Origin: Pseudomonadota bacterium
GTDB lineage: Bacteria > Desulfobacterota > Desulfovibrionia > Desulfovibrionales > Desulfovibrionaceae
Direction of reading: 5' to 3'
Assembly: GCA_023390395.1 (NCBI GenBank)
Contig: JAEWCY010000001.1
Coordinates: 5,661 to 69,660, forward strand
DNA: 64,000 nt
A model generated the notes under the pieces. It did no database searches and was not told the origin of the DNA. It was given only the letters and a program-made list of their open reading frames with translations. Both the position numbers and the translations under genes were made by a program. Below, in pieces: positions 1 to 9,069 of the stretch (position 1 is the stretch's first letter; the number at the start of each line of letters is the position of its first letter).

Positions 1-648
1 CTCGGTGCCGGCTTCCCGCAGGCCCGTGGCCGAGGCGGCGTGGGCGAGGATGCCGGCGGCGATCCCCCGGCCCCGGCTCCCTGGCTCCAGGGCCACGAGC
101 TGGATGACCAGGCGCGCCGCCTGCCCGACGAAAAGGCACACGCCCACGGGCCGGCCCCGCAGAAGGGGAAACACGGCCCAGCCCGTGTCCTTTTCGAGCA
201 TGTCCAGCAGATAGCGATGCCAGAACGCCCCGGCCCTGTCCCGGCCGATGCGCGGGTCCATGTGGAAGCGCGAGGGCAGGTCCGCGAAAAGCTCCGGACA
301 CAGGCGGCGCGCCAGGCCGGGATCGCGTGAGTATTCCACCCCGGCCGCCGGCGCGGCCCCGAGGGCGGGGTCGAGGCGGCCCGAGAGGACCAGTTCCGTG
401 TCCACGAAGGCGAAGCCCCGGCGCGCCAGGAACTCCCGCCAGCCCGGCAGGTCCGGGGAAGCGACCTTCATGGAGAAGAAAGCCGGCCCCGTCCCCGCTT
501 CCGCCAGGCCCGCGGCCCGCTCTTCCGGCACGGCCTCGGCGAAGCCGTAGCAGGGAACGCCGAAGGCGGCGGCGTCGTGGGGCAGATACCGGAAGACGGC
601 CCGCCTCCCGCCGTCGACCAGGGCCAGAAGGCGCGGCGGCTCAGGCAC
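1..648 (-). CDS. GNAT-family N-acetyltransferase, WecD-like (partial, C-terminus off the window)
   Basis: 216 residues are visible; the gene runs off the left edge. The acetyl-CoA loop R-G-R-G-I-A (192-197) lies after the beta strand LVIQLVAL, as in GNAT enzymes. The segment around residues 127-145 (SRFHMDP..I....AFWHRY) resembles sugar-amine acetyltransferases of the WecD type, which acetylate a 4-amino group on a nucleotide sugar. The start is GTG at 648: a GGAGGAGG ribosome site lies 6 bases upstream, and the first ATG is 60 codons further in. It overlaps the preceding wbqC-like gene by 8 bases, so it is probably translationally coupled. The substrate is not readable from sequence; an amino sugar made by this cluster is the likely acceptor. 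Confidence 0.75.
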   Translation of the reverse strand, partial: MPEPPRLLALVDGGRRAVFRYLPHDAAAFGVPCYGFAEAVPEERAAGLAEAGTGPAFFSMKVASPDLPGWREFLARRGFAFVDTELVLSGRLDPALGAAPAAGVEYSRDPGLARRLCPELFADLPSRFHMDPRIGRDRAGAFWHRYLLDMLEKDTGWAVFPLLRGRPVGVCLFVGQAARLVIQLVALEPGSRGRGIAAGILAHAASATGLREAGTE

Positions 649-1333
649 GGGGGGCCTCCTCCCCGGCGCTCCCGACGGGACAGGCCAGCATCAGGTAATC
701 GAGCACGGACAGCCCGGGCTCGAAGGGGCCGTGGAGCTGGGGGTAGATGGGGTGCTCGAACGCCTGCCAAGCCACGGCGATGCCCTGCTGCCGAAACGCC
801 GCCTCGTCCAGATAGTCGCGCGAGCCGACGCCGGTGAGGTACACGTCGCCGCCGGCCAGGCGGGTCAGCTCCACGAGCCGCCGCGTGGCCCGCAGCTCGC
901 CGCAGCCGAACGTGGAAGCCAGGCAAAGCGGCGTGTCGATGCCGAGGACGCCCGCCGCGTACTCGAGCAGGAGCAGGTTGAACTCCATGAGGAACCGGCT
1001 GCCGCCCAGGTAGGCCCGCTCCAGAAAGGCGAAGTGGCGCTCGAAGTGGGGGGCCTTGCCGTAGCAGGAGCGGATGGTCCGCAGGTGCTTCCCGCGCCAG
1101 TCGAGGCCCTCCTCCAGGCGGACGTCGCGGATGGCCTGGGTGAAGTTGCCTTTTTTTTGCACGGGCAGGGTCAGCCACTGCACGCCGCCCGGCGTCTTGA
1201 TCTTGTCCCGGTGCTGCCAGCCCCGGCGGATGAACTGCGCGTCGTCAAGGACGACGTAGCGCTGGCTGCGCTTCCAACGGTCGAAAAAGCCCAGCCAGGG
1301 CAGAAAGTCGGGCTGGTGGATGGTGACGATCAC
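641..1333 (-). CDS. WbqC-like family protein
   Basis: A 230-residue protein that matches the WbqC family from end to end. The N-terminal signature IHQPDFLPWLGFFDR is followed by DDAQFIRRGWQHRDKI and a C-terminal LTGVGSRDYLDE segment, all typical of that family. WbqC-like proteins recur in O-antigen, capsule and aminosugar clusters, but their reaction is poorly established; a sugar-modifying transferase role is the usual guess. The start is GTG at 1333, overlapping the stop of the upstream deacetylase as GTGA. The next gene begins 8 bases inside its end, so it sits in a tightly coupled operon. Confidence 0.85.
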   Translation of the reverse strand: MIVTIHQPDFLPWLGFFDRWKRSQRYVVLDDAQFIRRGWQHRDKIKTPGGVQWLTLPVQKKGNFTQAIRDVRLEEGLDWRGKHLRTIRSCYGKAPHFERHFAFLERAYLGGSRFLMEFNLLLLEYAAGVLGIDTPLCLASTFGCGELRATRRLVELTRLAGGDVYLTGVGSRDYLDEAAFRQQGIAVAWQAFEHPIYPQLHGPFEPGLSVLDYLMLACPVGSAGEEAPRA

Positions 1334-1956
1334 GCCAGGTACCGGATGATCTCGAACGACTCGGCGTACTGCACGCCGATTTTTTGCCCGTCGTTGCGGT
1401 TCTGGTGGGTGAAGAACTCGATCCAGGCGTAGCGGACGCGCTCCAGCTCGGAACGATGGGCCTTGATGACCTCGATCTTGCGGTCCATGACCGGCGAGAC
1501 GTCGGTGTAGAAATTTCCGGCGAAGGGCCGGTCGCTGTCGTAGTAGTTGCTGCGGTACATGAGGAAGCGCGGCACGTGCCGGCCGGCCATGAGGGCGCAC
1601 TTGCCGGCGTACTGGTGGTCGCGATGGATGTCGTGGATCCAATGGCTGTAGACGGTGTCGATCTTGCGGCCGGTGATGAGCTTGTTGAGCTTGGCCGTGA
1701 CGTCCTCGTCGAAATGGACGTGAAACGTGTCGATGTCGAAGCAGACGAGCTCCGCGCCGATGAGTTCCGCCGCCTTCCGTCCTTCGGCCAGGGCGGTCTC
1801 CCTGGCCCGGATCGGTTCGGCGTCGGAGTTGCTGTAGGCGGAGTTGGTGACCACGACCATGGTCACCTTGTCGCCTCGTCGGACGTGATTGATGAGCGTT
1901 CCCGAACACCCCAGCTCCAGATCGTCGAAATGGGCTCCCACGCCGAGTACGTTCAT
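1330..1956 (-). CDS. PIG-L family deacetylase
   Basis: A 208-residue zinc-dependent N-deacetylase of the PIG-L/LmbE fold. The metal motif is AHFDD (8-12), a variant of AHPDD with Phe for Pro. The third ligand set is the H-D-I-H-R-D-H segment at 108-114. Family members remove N-acetyl groups from GlcNAc-containing lipids, mycothiol precursors, antibiotics and bacterial sugar intermediates. Here it probably frees an amino group that a neighbouring acetyl- or formyltransferase can re-acylate. The protein has no signal peptide, so it should act in the cytoplasm on a nucleotide- or lipid-linked sugar. Confidence 0.85.
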   Translation of the reverse strand: MNVLGVGAHFDDLELGCSGTLINHVRRGDKVTMVVVTNSAYSNSDAEPIRARETALAEGRKAAELIGAELVCFDIDTFHVHFDEDVTAKLNKLITGRKIDTVYSHWIHDIHRDHQYAGKCALMAGRHVPRFLMYRSNYYDSDRPFAGNFYTDVSPVMDRKIEVIKAHRSELERVRYAWIEFFTHQNRNDGQKIGVQYAESFEIIRYLA

Positions 1957-1972
1957 GCCGCCTTGTCCTTTG

Positions 1973-2701
1973 CTACCGGGAGAAATAATCCGGGTTCCTG
2001 GTCAGGAAGAATTCGATCATGTCGATGTCGTACTGGGAATGCACGTCCGTGGCCTCGATCTCGTCAATCTCGCAACAATAGACCAGCGGCTTGCCCGGAA
2101 ACGTGTTTCGGATGTTCTGAAAGAACGTGTTGCCGAGCGTCTGGTACACCGGGGTCATGACCTGCCGGTTGACGCCGTGCACATGCCAGAGGGGAAAAAG
2201 GGAGCCGTCGGGCATGCCGATCTTGAGGTCGCCGTCCACGCGGATGGCGGGATAGACCAGGCGCGCCTTGCGCTGCTCCAACAGGGCGAGCATCCTCGAA
2301 AACGTCGAGGCGCGCATCATGCAGTTGTTGCAGTTGAGGTTCATGGTCGTCTCGCCGAGATAGTCGAAGCGCACCATCCAGCTGGCGTTGACGTCCGGCA
2401 CGGGCGCGTCGATGTCCCGGGCCACGTGGCGGACGATGAGCTCCCAGGCCCCGCTCAGGTCGAAGCGCGGGTCCTGGTAGGACACGAAGCGCCCGGGGCG
2501 GGGGATGACGCTCCAGCCCGCGTCCAGCACGGCCTGGGCGATCTCGTCGTCCTCGGTGAAGACGTAGTGCCGGTCGAGGGTTCCGCTCTGCTTGAGGGAG
2601 GCCAGGGGATAGGAGATCAACGGCCGGCCCAGGATGGGGCGCTTGTTCTTCCCTTCCAGCGTGGACCCCTTGCCCCGGGCCCAGGTGATTCCGATCTTCA
2701 T
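1973..2701 (-). CDS. Cytidylyltransferase, CMP-sugar synthetase-like
   Basis: 242 residues beginning MKIGITWARGKGSTLEGKN, a variant of the IPARxGSKGIxxKN nucleotide-binding loop of CMP-acylneuraminate and CMP-KDO synthetases. GRPLISYPL and YVFTEDDEIAQ follow, matching the second and third conserved blocks. Such enzymes activate a nonulosonic or related sugar with CTP. The C-terminal half (CNNCMM at about 122-127, and WHVHG) is not standard for NeuA, so the sugar may be unusual. It is one of several cytidylyltransferase-like genes in this run. The start is ATG at 2701. The upstream gene ends 175 bases away, the longest gap in this part of the operon. Confidence 0.75.
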   Translation of the reverse strand: MKIGITWARGKGSTLEGKNKRPILGRPLISYPLASLKQSGTLDRHYVFTEDDEIAQAVLDAGWSVIPRPGRFVSYQDPRFDLSGAWELIVRHVARDIDAPVPDVNASWMVRFDYLGETTMNLNCNNCMMRASTFSRMLALLEQRKARLVYPAIRVDGDLKIGMPDGSLFPLWHVHGVNRQVMTPVYQTLGNTFFQNIRNTFPGKPLVYCCEIDEIEATDVHSQYDIDMIEFFLTRNPDYFSR

Positions 2702-2876
2702 AGGCCTGCTGCCGTGGCGGCTTGCCGCGGGCGTTTCCGCCCGGCTGCGGTTGGCGATGCCTCGCGCCGGCCCTCGCCCGAGGGCGGCTTCCTTCCGTCG
2801 GGGCGCAGGCGCGCCGCGACCGGCATCGCTCGTGTCGCGTCACCGAAAAAGCGCATGCTCTTCAAGGGATGCCGCC

Positions 2877-4457
2877 CTAGTCGAGAAAATCCGGCTGGCC
2901 CTTCAGGAAGCGCGAGCCGATGCGGATGCTGTCGCAATACGCCCGCGTGGCGTACTGCGGCAGATAGTAGGGCCTGACGATGTCCCAGAAGCGCTGTTGC
3001 AGGGCGCGGTCCTCGTCGTCCTCGACCCAGGTCCCCCGGGTGCGCGCCTCCATCTCCCGGACGGCGTCGAGGATCTCCTCCGGGGTGTTTTCCCGCAGCT
3101 CCACGCCGTTTTCCTCGAACTGGGTGGTCATGGCGTAAAAGGCCGCCCCGGTGGCGAAGATCTCCCGCAGGCGCAGCGGCCGCCCGAGGGCCTTGGACCA
3201 GTGGTGCCGGAAGATGTAGAGGATGTTGGGGCGCAGCAGCCGGTATTCCGTGTTCACGCTGACCATGGGCCGCCGAAAGACCAGGGGCGGCGTGTCCAGG
3301 CCGTAGCCGGTGGTGATGAAGAAGCGGCAGGTGGCCCCCAGGTAGATGTCGAGGAATTCGCTGCGCGCCGGGGAATTGGCGTAGTCGAAGGCGTGGGGCG
3401 TCATGGATTCGGGCAGGGGCCTGGCCTTGGACCCCATGCGCACCACGGCGTAGCCCGCCTCGTGCAGAAAGCGCACCGCCGGCAGGGCGTTGGCGATGTC
3501 CGCGTTGCGAAAGGCGTGCAGGTCGAGCTGCCGCCTGGCGTCCTTGTCGTCCGGCCTGCCGTACAGGCCCAGCCGGACCGTGCTGTCGAACAGGCCGTCC
3601 CGGAAGCCCAGGCAGACGAAGGGCTTGTCCACGTCGACGCCCAGGGCCGCCGCCCGCTCCCGGCCCTGCCGCGCTTCGTCGGGGTCGAAGGCGACGCTGC
3701 ACTCCCTTTGCGTGATGAGCGTCGCATAATCCCAGGGCCGCAGGTGCAGGGCGTGCCGGTCGCCGCCCGGAATATAGTGGTTCCACGTCAAGAGGTAGCG
3801 GGCCAGGGGGACGACGCAGACCTTGCGCCGGTACATCTTGAGGATCTGGGCGTTGCAGGGCGTGTCCTTGTAGCAGAACACGTCCAGGCAGCGGGGGGGA
3901 AATTCGCCGGCGCGCTTCTTGCCGAGATAGATCTCCAGCTCCTCGTAATGGCCCAGGGCCGACGGGCGCATGGGCTCGAAGCGCACCAGGAGCAGCGGGG
4001 CCATGAGGCGCACCAGCAGGTACAGGGGCAGGGCCAGCCAGTGCAGCGGGGAAAGGGCCAGATCGACCCTGGTGAAGGGATGGGTCAGGCGCTGGCGCAG
4101 GTCCACCGGCTGGGCGGTCTTCGAGAAGAGGAAGGCGGCGTATCGCTTCCTGGCCAGGCGCAGGTAGAAATGCACGGCCAGAAAGACGTTGTCGTGGCCG
4201 AGCCAGCTGCCGTAGACGATGTAGACCACGTCGGGCCGCCAGCCAAGCAGGGCCTTGGCCAGGCTCTTGTTGCGGATGTCGAGCTGGCCCTCGAAGGCGC
4301 GCACCCGCACGTTCGGGCCCGCCAACCCGGCGTTGGCCGCGCCCTTGGCCAGCACGAGGACCTCCCCGTGCCGCCCGGCCGCTTCCCTGACGCAGGCGGC
4401 CACGTAGGCGGCCGGCGCGCTCCCGATGACGAGCGCCCGTTGCGACGATTTCTCCAT
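2877..4457 (-). CDS. Glycosyltransferase-like protein of the TIGR04372 type
   Basis: 526 residues from the ATG at 4457; a TTG at 4508 overlapping the previous stop could extend it by 17 residues. The pattern CLGFRDGLFD ... RNADI ... FLHEAGYAVVRMGSKA ... DYANSPARSEFLDIYLGATCRFFITT, then VFRRPMVSVN, is what I recall for the TIGR04372 family. Those proteins occur in surface polysaccharide loci and look like GT-B transferases. Hydrophobic stretches near residues 135-160 (HWLALPLYLLVRLMAPLLLV) suggest membrane association. Donor and acceptor are unknown. ATG was preferred because the N-terminus then starts directly at the first Rossmann strand (RALVIGSA). Confidence 0.7.
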   Translation of the reverse strand: MEKSSQRALVIGSAPAAYVAACVREAAGRHGEVLVLAKGAANAGLAGPNVRVRAFEGQLDIRNKSLAKALLGWRPDVVYIVYGSWLGHDNVFLAVHFYLRLARKRYAAFLFSKTAQPVDLRQRLTHPFTRVDLALSPLHWLALPLYLLVRLMAPLLLVRFEPMRPSALGHYEELEIYLGKKRAGEFPPRCLDVFCYKDTPCNAQILKMYRRKVCVVPLARYLLTWNHYIPGGDRHALHLRPWDYATLITQRECSVAFDPDEARQGRERAAALGVDVDKPFVCLGFRDGLFDSTVRLGLYGRPDDKDARRQLDLHAFRNADIANALPAVRFLHEAGYAVVRMGSKARPLPESMTPHAFDYANSPARSEFLDIYLGATCRFFITTGYGLDTPPLVFRRPMVSVNTEYRLLRPNILYIFRHHWSKALGRPLRLREIFATGAAFYAMTTQFEENGVELRENTPEEILDAVREMEARTRGTWVEDDEDRALQQRFWDIVRPYYLPQYATRAYCDSIRIGSRFLKGQPDFLD

Positions 4458-4504
4458 TCCCCTCGCTTCCCCCGCCGTTTCCCGTTGTCCGCCGCGCCCC
4501 GGGC

Positions 4505-5509
4505 TCAACTGGCGGCCTCCCCGGCCGCGAACCAGGCGTCCAGGCTTTCCCCCAGGGTCTCCGCCGTCACGTCGCGCACGATATGGCGGGGAATCTGCCA
4601 GGGGTCGGTCTGCGGCCCGACCAGGCCGGCGAAATTGGAAACCGCCAGGACGCAGCCGCTTTCCCTGGCCGCCCGCACCGAGAACGCGTCGTAGTCCGTG
4701 CGCCCGCCGAAGGGATAGGAGAACTCGCGAACGGGCGCGCCCAGCAGCTCTTCCAGCCGGGCCCTGGACCGGGCGATCTCCTCGCGCTGGTCCGCCTCGG
4801 CAAGCTGGGACAGCCTGGCGTGGCGCACGGTGTGCGCCCCGACCGTGGTCATGGGACCTTCGGCCAGGCTTCGCAATTCGTCAAGGCGCAGCGGCCGGTG
4901 GGTCTCCCGGGCCTCGGGCCCGAACCCGGCCATATGGCGCACGCGCTCCAGGGCCTCGAAACGCTCTGCCTCGTCCAGCCGTCGCAGGAAGACGTAGAGC
5001 TGGCGGTAGAGGCCGTGCCGGGGCGAGGGGTCTTCCTTCATGAGAACGTTCCAGCCGGCGTGGGCCCGGGCCTCGTCCGGGCCGTAGGTCGCGGCCGGGC
5101 CGAGGGCGAAGGCCAGGGTTTCCCCGCCGGCGGTCAGGGCGAAGTCCCCGGGCAGCGTCCCGGGGGTGAGCGTCAGGCGCTCCAGCTCGTCCCACCAGAA
5201 TTCCCGCTCGGCCCCCACCATGCCGCTGACCGCGAACACGGTGGCGGGCACGCCGCGACGCTCCAGGAGCGGCTTGGCGTACAGGGCGTTGTCCGCGTAG
5301 CCGTCGTCGAAGGTCACGGCCACGGCCCGGGGCGGCAGGGCGTCCCGGGCGGCCAGGCGCAGCATCTCGGCCAGGGGCAGGGGCGCGCAGGTCCGGGAAA
5401 GCGTTTCCAGATGCGCCTCGAAACGTTCCGGGCGCACCATCAGGAGCTGGGGGTCCGGCATGACCGGGTGCACCCGATGGTAGAGCAGCACGAGTCCTTT
5501 TGCGCTCAT
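4505..5509 (-). CDS. Polysaccharide deacetylase family protein (NodB homology)
   Basis: 334 residues with the carbohydrate esterase family 4 layout. The catalytic and metal motif TFDDG is at 66-70, the metal-binding HTVRH at 226-230, and SYPFGG follows near 262. CE4 enzymes remove N- or O-acetyl groups from polysaccharides or sugar precursors. There is no signal peptide, so it is more likely a cytoplasmic enzyme acting on an intermediate than a cell-wall deacetylase. An insertion of roughly 130 residues separates the two halves of the domain. The start ATG at 5509 forms an ATGA overlap with the stop of the upstream methyltransferase. Confidence 0.85.
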   Translation of the reverse strand: MSAKGLVLLYHRVHPVMPDPQLLMVRPERFEAHLETLSRTCAPLPLAEMLRLAARDALPPRAVAVTFDDGYADNALYAKPLLERRGVPATVFAVSGMVGAEREFWWDELERLTLTPGTLPGDFALTAGGETLAFALGPAATYGPDEARAHAGWNVLMKEDPSPRHGLYRQLYVFLRRLDEAERFEALERVRHMAGFGPEARETHRPLRLDELRSLAEGPMTTVGAHTVRHARLSQLAEADQREEIARSRARLEELLGAPVREFSYPFGGRTDYDAFSVRAARESGCVLAVSNFAGLVGPQTDPWQIPRHIVRDVTAETLGESLDAWFAAGEAAS

Positions 5510-6207
5510 GCGGGGCAGGCCTCCTTTTGGGCGCGCATGACGAGCAGCAGCTGGTAGTCCGGGTCCACCGCGTCCAGCTCGTTCCTGGTCAGCTCCTGTT
5601 CGGCCAGGCCGTGCAGGAAGGCCGTGCAGGCCAGCACGTTGCCCCGGACGCCCACGGCCGTCAGGTCGGGGCGGAAGGCCGTTTCCAGGGCCTTGCGGGC
5701 GGACAGGTCCGTGAAGCGCCACAGGTCGCCCCAGCGGTCCATGTCGTAGCGGCTGATCTGGCTGACGCCCGGCACGGTGGCCAGGAGCACGCCGCCGGGC
5801 GCGAGGATGCGGTGGAGATTGCGCACCGCGGCGCTGACGTCGAAAATGAACTGCAGGGTCTGGGTCAGGATGATGCAGTCGAAGGCGTCGGACGCGATCG
5901 CGTCCTCGGCCCGGGCCAGGTCCGCGCAGATGGTGGCGTGCCTGGCCCCGGGCTCCAGGTGCAGCACGTCGGAGCGGGTCACGGCCGGGCCGCCGAACTT
6001 CGCGGTGTAGGTCCCGTCCTCGACCTCCAGGACGCGGCCGCGGATGTCGGTGCGGTGGGCGTCGAGAAAGCCCTCGATGTAGTAGCGGTCGATGCAGCGG
6101 CCCCGGTCCAGCCCGAACACCCGGCTGAAGGGCGTGGTCCTGCGCAGGTCGCCCCAGGCCACGGCCGCCGTGGGGCCGTCGTCGCCCCTTCCCTTGCCGT
6201 CATGCAT
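5506..6207 (-). CDS. Class I SAM-dependent methyltransferase
   Basis: 233 residues with a methyltransferase fold. The SAM strand is VLEVEDGTYTAKFG (about 59-72), so the usual GxGxG loop is replaced by EDGTYT, a variant seen in some glycan-cluster methyltransferases. Later motifs are clear: DCIILTQTLQFI (motif IV), then LHRILAPGGVLLATVPG (motif VI region). The residue methylated cannot be predicted; a sugar hydroxyl or carboxyl in the glycan is the obvious possibility. It starts at ATG 6207, 8 bases inside the end of the upstream glycosyltransferase gene, and ends overlapping the deacetylase start. Confidence 0.8.
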   Translation of the reverse strand: MHDGKGRGDDGPTAAVAWGDLRRTTPFSRVFGLDRGRCIDRYYIEGFLDAHRTDIRGRVLEVEDGTYTAKFGGPAVTRSDVLHLEPGARHATICADLARAEDAIASDAFDCIILTQTLQFIFDVSAAVRNLHRILAPGGVLLATVPGVSQISRYDMDRWGDLWRFTDLSARKALETAFRPDLTAVGVRGNVLACTAFLHGLAEQELTRNELDAVDPDYQLLLVMRAQKEACPA

Positions 6208-7540
6208 GTCCGCCTCCGCGCGTCGTGTCGAGGATTTCGCGAAACCAGGCCTCGTAGGCGTCGGCCTGGCGCTCGAGGGTGAACCGTTCCAGGGCGTCGC
6301 GCCGGGCGTTTTCGCCCAGTCGCGCCAGAAGCGTCGCGTCGCCGGCCAGGAGGGAAAGGCCGCGGCGAAACGCCTCCAGGTCGCCCACGGGCGTGAGGAT
6401 GCCCGTGGCCCGGTCCGGGCCGGCCGTGTCGTGAGGGCCTCCCCGCCCGGTGTCCAGGCTCCTGACCTGCTCGGGGATGCCGCCGGCGGCCGTGGCCGCC
6501 ACCGGCGTGCCCGAGGCCAGGGCCTCGAGCACCGCCGTGGGAAAGGTGTCCATCTTGGCGGCGTGCAGGTACAGGTCCGCCGCCCGGTTGAGTTCCGCCA
6601 CCAGCCCCCGGTCGTCGGTGAAGGGCAAAAAGCGGATCTCCGCCCGGCCGTGGCGCTCGGTCTCCCCCTCCCCGCCCAGGGCGACCAGGACCAGGGGCGC
6701 GCCGCACCACGAGCGCGTGAGCCCCATGAGCGCGCCGCGCAGCAGCTCGAAGTCCCGAAACGGGTTGTTCCTGACCATGAACGAGGAAAAAAGGAGCACC
6801 ACCGCCTCCCGGGGGAGCCCCAGGCGATGGCGGGCCAGGGCCTTGTCCCCGGGCCGGAAGAGCTCCGGCGACACCCCGCAGGGGATGACCCTGGCGCTCG
6901 CCGCCGCCGGGGCGAGCATGGACCGCCCGACCCTGTCCATGAGCCAGGCGCAGGGCGTGGCCACATGGAGCCGGCTTTTCGCGAAAAGGGCCTTCTTGCG
7001 CCGGAAGTTGGCGGCCGTGGCGTCGCGCCGCACCGGCGGGTAGATCGCCAGGTCCGGGCAGTCCCCGCAGCCGGTCTCCCAGCGGCCGCAGCCCAGGGGA
7101 TGGGCGCAGTGGCCGCCGAGCAGCCAGGAATCGTGCAGGGTGAGCGCCACCGGCAGCCGGGCGGAGAGCCCCGGCAGGGCCCGCAGATCGAAGTAGCCGC
7201 CGTGCAGGTTGTGGCCGTGCAGCAGGTCGGGCCGGCGGGGAGGGAGGTCGAGGAGGCCGGCCGTGGCCGGAAAGGCGAAGTCCTCGTGGCCCAGGGCCAG
7301 GCCGATGCGCCGGCGCAGGCGCGCCAGGGGGCCCAGGCCGCTCTCCCGGCCCAGCCGCCTGGCCGAGCCGGACCGCGCCCCCTCCGGCGAAAGGAGGAAC
7401 ACGTCCGGATCATCGCTCGCTTTGACGGCCGTGGCGATCCAGGATTCGTGGCCCCTGGCCTTCCAGGCGGCGTGCAACTCCCAGCACACCCCGGCGGCCC
7501 CGCCGACGCGGTCCGTGGTGGAAACCTGCAAGATCCTCAA
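6200..7540 (-). CDS. Group 1 (GT4) glycosyltransferase, WcaC-like
   Basis: 446 residues, GT-B fold. It opens with LRILQVSTTDRVGGAAGVCW, the glycine-rich acceptor loop. The donor side carries DTFPTAVLEALASGTPVAAT with the E-x7-E arrangement of retaining GT4 enzymes. A cysteine cluster at about residues 158-175 (HC....GC......GCGDCP) resembles the loop of WcaC-type transferases and could bind a metal. It should add one sugar to a lipid-linked glycan on the cytoplasmic face. The start is TTG at 7540, chosen because GAGGAGG lies at the right distance and the first Rossmann strand begins there. A 92-base gap separates it from the upstream GSCFA gene. Confidence 0.85.
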   Translation of the reverse strand: MRILQVSTTDRVGGAAGVCWELHAAWKARGHESWIATAVKASDDPDVFLLSPEGARSGSARRLGRESGLGPLARLRRRIGLALGHEDFAFPATAGLLDLPPRRPDLLHGHNLHGGYFDLRALPGLSARLPVALTLHDSWLLGGHCAHPLGCGRWETGCGDCPDLAIYPPVRRDATAANFRRKKALFAKSRLHVATPCAWLMDRVGRSMLAPAAASARVIPCGVSPELFRPGDKALARHRLGLPREAVVLLFSSFMVRNNPFRDFELLRGALMGLTRSWCGAPLVLVALGGEGETERHGRAEIRFLPFTDDRGLVAELNRAADLYLHAAKMDTFPTAVLEALASGTPVAATAAGGIPEQVRSLDTGRGGPHDTAGPDRATGILTPVGDLEAFRRGLSLLAGDATLLARLGENARRDALERFTLERQADAYEAWFREILDTTRGGGHA

Positions 7541-7632
7541 TCCGCCTCCTCGTCCGATGCCGCCATTCCCCGGGGCGCGGCCTCGCCCGCGCCCGCCTCC
7601 CGCGTCCGTCGCCAGGCCCTGGCCGCGCGGCC

Positions 7633-9069
7633 TCAGGCCACCCGGGCCGCGAGCCCGAGCTGCCGGATGCGCGCATGGATGGCGTCGTGCTCGTAGGAGG
7701 CGATGAAGATGTAGTCCACGTCCATGGCGGCCAGCGCCTGCGGAGAAACGACCGTCAGGCCGTCCACCTCCCGCCCCCAGGCCCCGGGGGAGCCGTCCGT
7801 GAGCGCAAGGCGCGCCGCCCCCTGGCCGAGCCTCGCGACGCCGGCCGAAAACACCGCCTGATAGCGGCCGCCCACGCCCCAGACGGCGATGGCCGGGGGG
7901 CTGTCCATGGCCCGGCACACGGCCGCGAAGGCCTCGGCCCCGGGCCCGGGCGACTGGCCGGCGCAGGCGGCCAGGAACAGGAACACGTTGCGCAGCAAGG
8001 CGGCGTTGAGCTTGTCCCGGGTGGCGAAGGCGCGGATGCGGGGCAGCATGTCCCGGACGAAATCCGCGAGCATCGCCTCCTTCTGGGCCGGCAGCAGCAG
8101 CGCCTCCATGGTTTCCGTCCACTTGGCCAGGGTCTCGGACGATTCGATCTGGGACAGCAGGTCCCGCGCCACGTAGGCATCGAGGAAGCGCCGCACCACG
8201 TAGTGGGAGACGTGGGGAAAGTGCGGCACGTGGGCGTGGTCCCCGCAAAAGGGCTCGTGGGAGCGCAGCTCGTCGATGACGATCTCGTAGGCCGGGAAAT
8301 AACGGCGGTCCTTGCCGGCGTTTTTCTCCAGGAACGTGTGCAGGGCCACCCGCATGATGGCCTTGCCCAGGTTGTCCTCCACGTAGGGCGAACCCTTGTC
8401 CGTCTCGTGCTCCTCGGCGCACAGGGGATGGAACATGTAGCGCATGGGCGAGAGCATGAAGAGCATGGTCAGGGGCTTGCCGTCGCGGATGCGCAGCACG
8501 TACTCCGTCACCCGCTCGAGCTGGGCCACCTCGTGCTCCACGGTGTTGCGGTGGTGCTCGTAGTCGCAGCGCGGCATCTTGGCCGTGACCGCCACGCACT
8601 GCCCCGTGGCCTTGAGGCGCACCACGCGCGGCGTGCCCGTGACCAGCAGGAGATGCGTGCAGTTGCGGATCGCCCCGGCGCATTGCGCGTCCAGCACGGC
8701 CAGCTGGCCCAGGACCTCGTCCTTGCGCTCCACCGGGAAGCGCTGGTCGAAGTAGTAGCGGAAGGGCCGAAATCCGCCCAGGGCGTCGGGATAGAAATAC
8801 AGGTCGTCCTCGGTGTGGGGCGCGCCGCCGGCCACGCCTTCCAGGAGGTTGGCCAGGGATTCGGTGCTGAAATGAAACCCGGTGCGCCACTCGAAGAAGC
8901 TGTTGAGCCCGAGGCCGCGCAGGGCCTCGTTGTGCAGGTGCCAGGCGAAGCAGGAGCCGAGCAGGCACAGCGCGTCCGACGACCGGGTCAGCAGGGGCGT
9001 GCGGGGCAGCTCCACGAGCCGGCGCACGTAGGGCGCGGTGTCCTCGAAAATGGCGATGGAATCCGTCAC
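7633..9069 (-). CDS. GSCFA domain protein with a C-terminal Rossmann-like module
   Basis: 478 residues. The family-defining GSCFA pentapeptide is at 38-42 (LLGSCFAWHL), followed by the NSFFEWRTGFHFS block. GSCFA proteins are related to SGNH hydrolases and are poorly characterised; several occur in polysaccharide loci. The last 85 or so residues form a separate unit: IAVWGVGGRYQAVF, then LTDGSP, then DGLTVVSPQALAAMDVDYIFIASYEHDAI. This reads as a small nucleotide-binding-like fold. A related unit occurs in the adjacent 773-residue radical SAM protein. The start is GTG at 9069, overlapping the upstream stop as GTGA, with GAGGAGG upstream. Confidence 0.75.
   Translation of the reverse strand: MTDSIAIFEDTAPYVRRLVELPRTPLLTRSSDALCLLGSCFAWHLHNEALRGLGLNSFFEWRTGFHFSTESLANLLEGVAGGAPHTEDDLYFYPDALGGFRPFRYYFDQRFPVERKDEVLGQLAVLDAQCAGAIRNCTHLLLVTGTPRVVRLKATGQCVAVTAKMPRCDYEHHRNTVEHEVAQLERVTEYVLRIRDGKPLTMLFMLSPMRYMFHPLCAEEHETDKGSPYVEDNLGKAIMRVALHTFLEKNAGKDRRYFPAYEIVIDELRSHEPFCGDHAHVPHFPHVSHYVVRRFLDAYVARDLLSQIESSETLAKWTETMEALLLPAQKEAMLADFVRDMLPRIRAFATRDKLNAALLRNVFLFLAACAGQSPGPGAEAFAAVCRAMDSPPAIAVWGVGGRYQAVFSAGVARLGQGAARLALTDGSPGAWGREVDGLTVVSPQALAAMDVDYIFIASYEHDAIHARIRQLGLAARVA

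Noticed and set aside
2702..2876. Possible gene remnant in the largest gap of the long operon
   Set aside because: No frame with a start, ribosome site or family resemblance; too short to call a pseudogene.
2634..4694. A 686-codon plus-strand open frame opposite the TIGR04372-like and deacetylase genes
   Set aside because: Opposite-strand shadow in GC-rich DNA: no ribosome site, biased composition, no domain, while the minus strand encodes conserved families.
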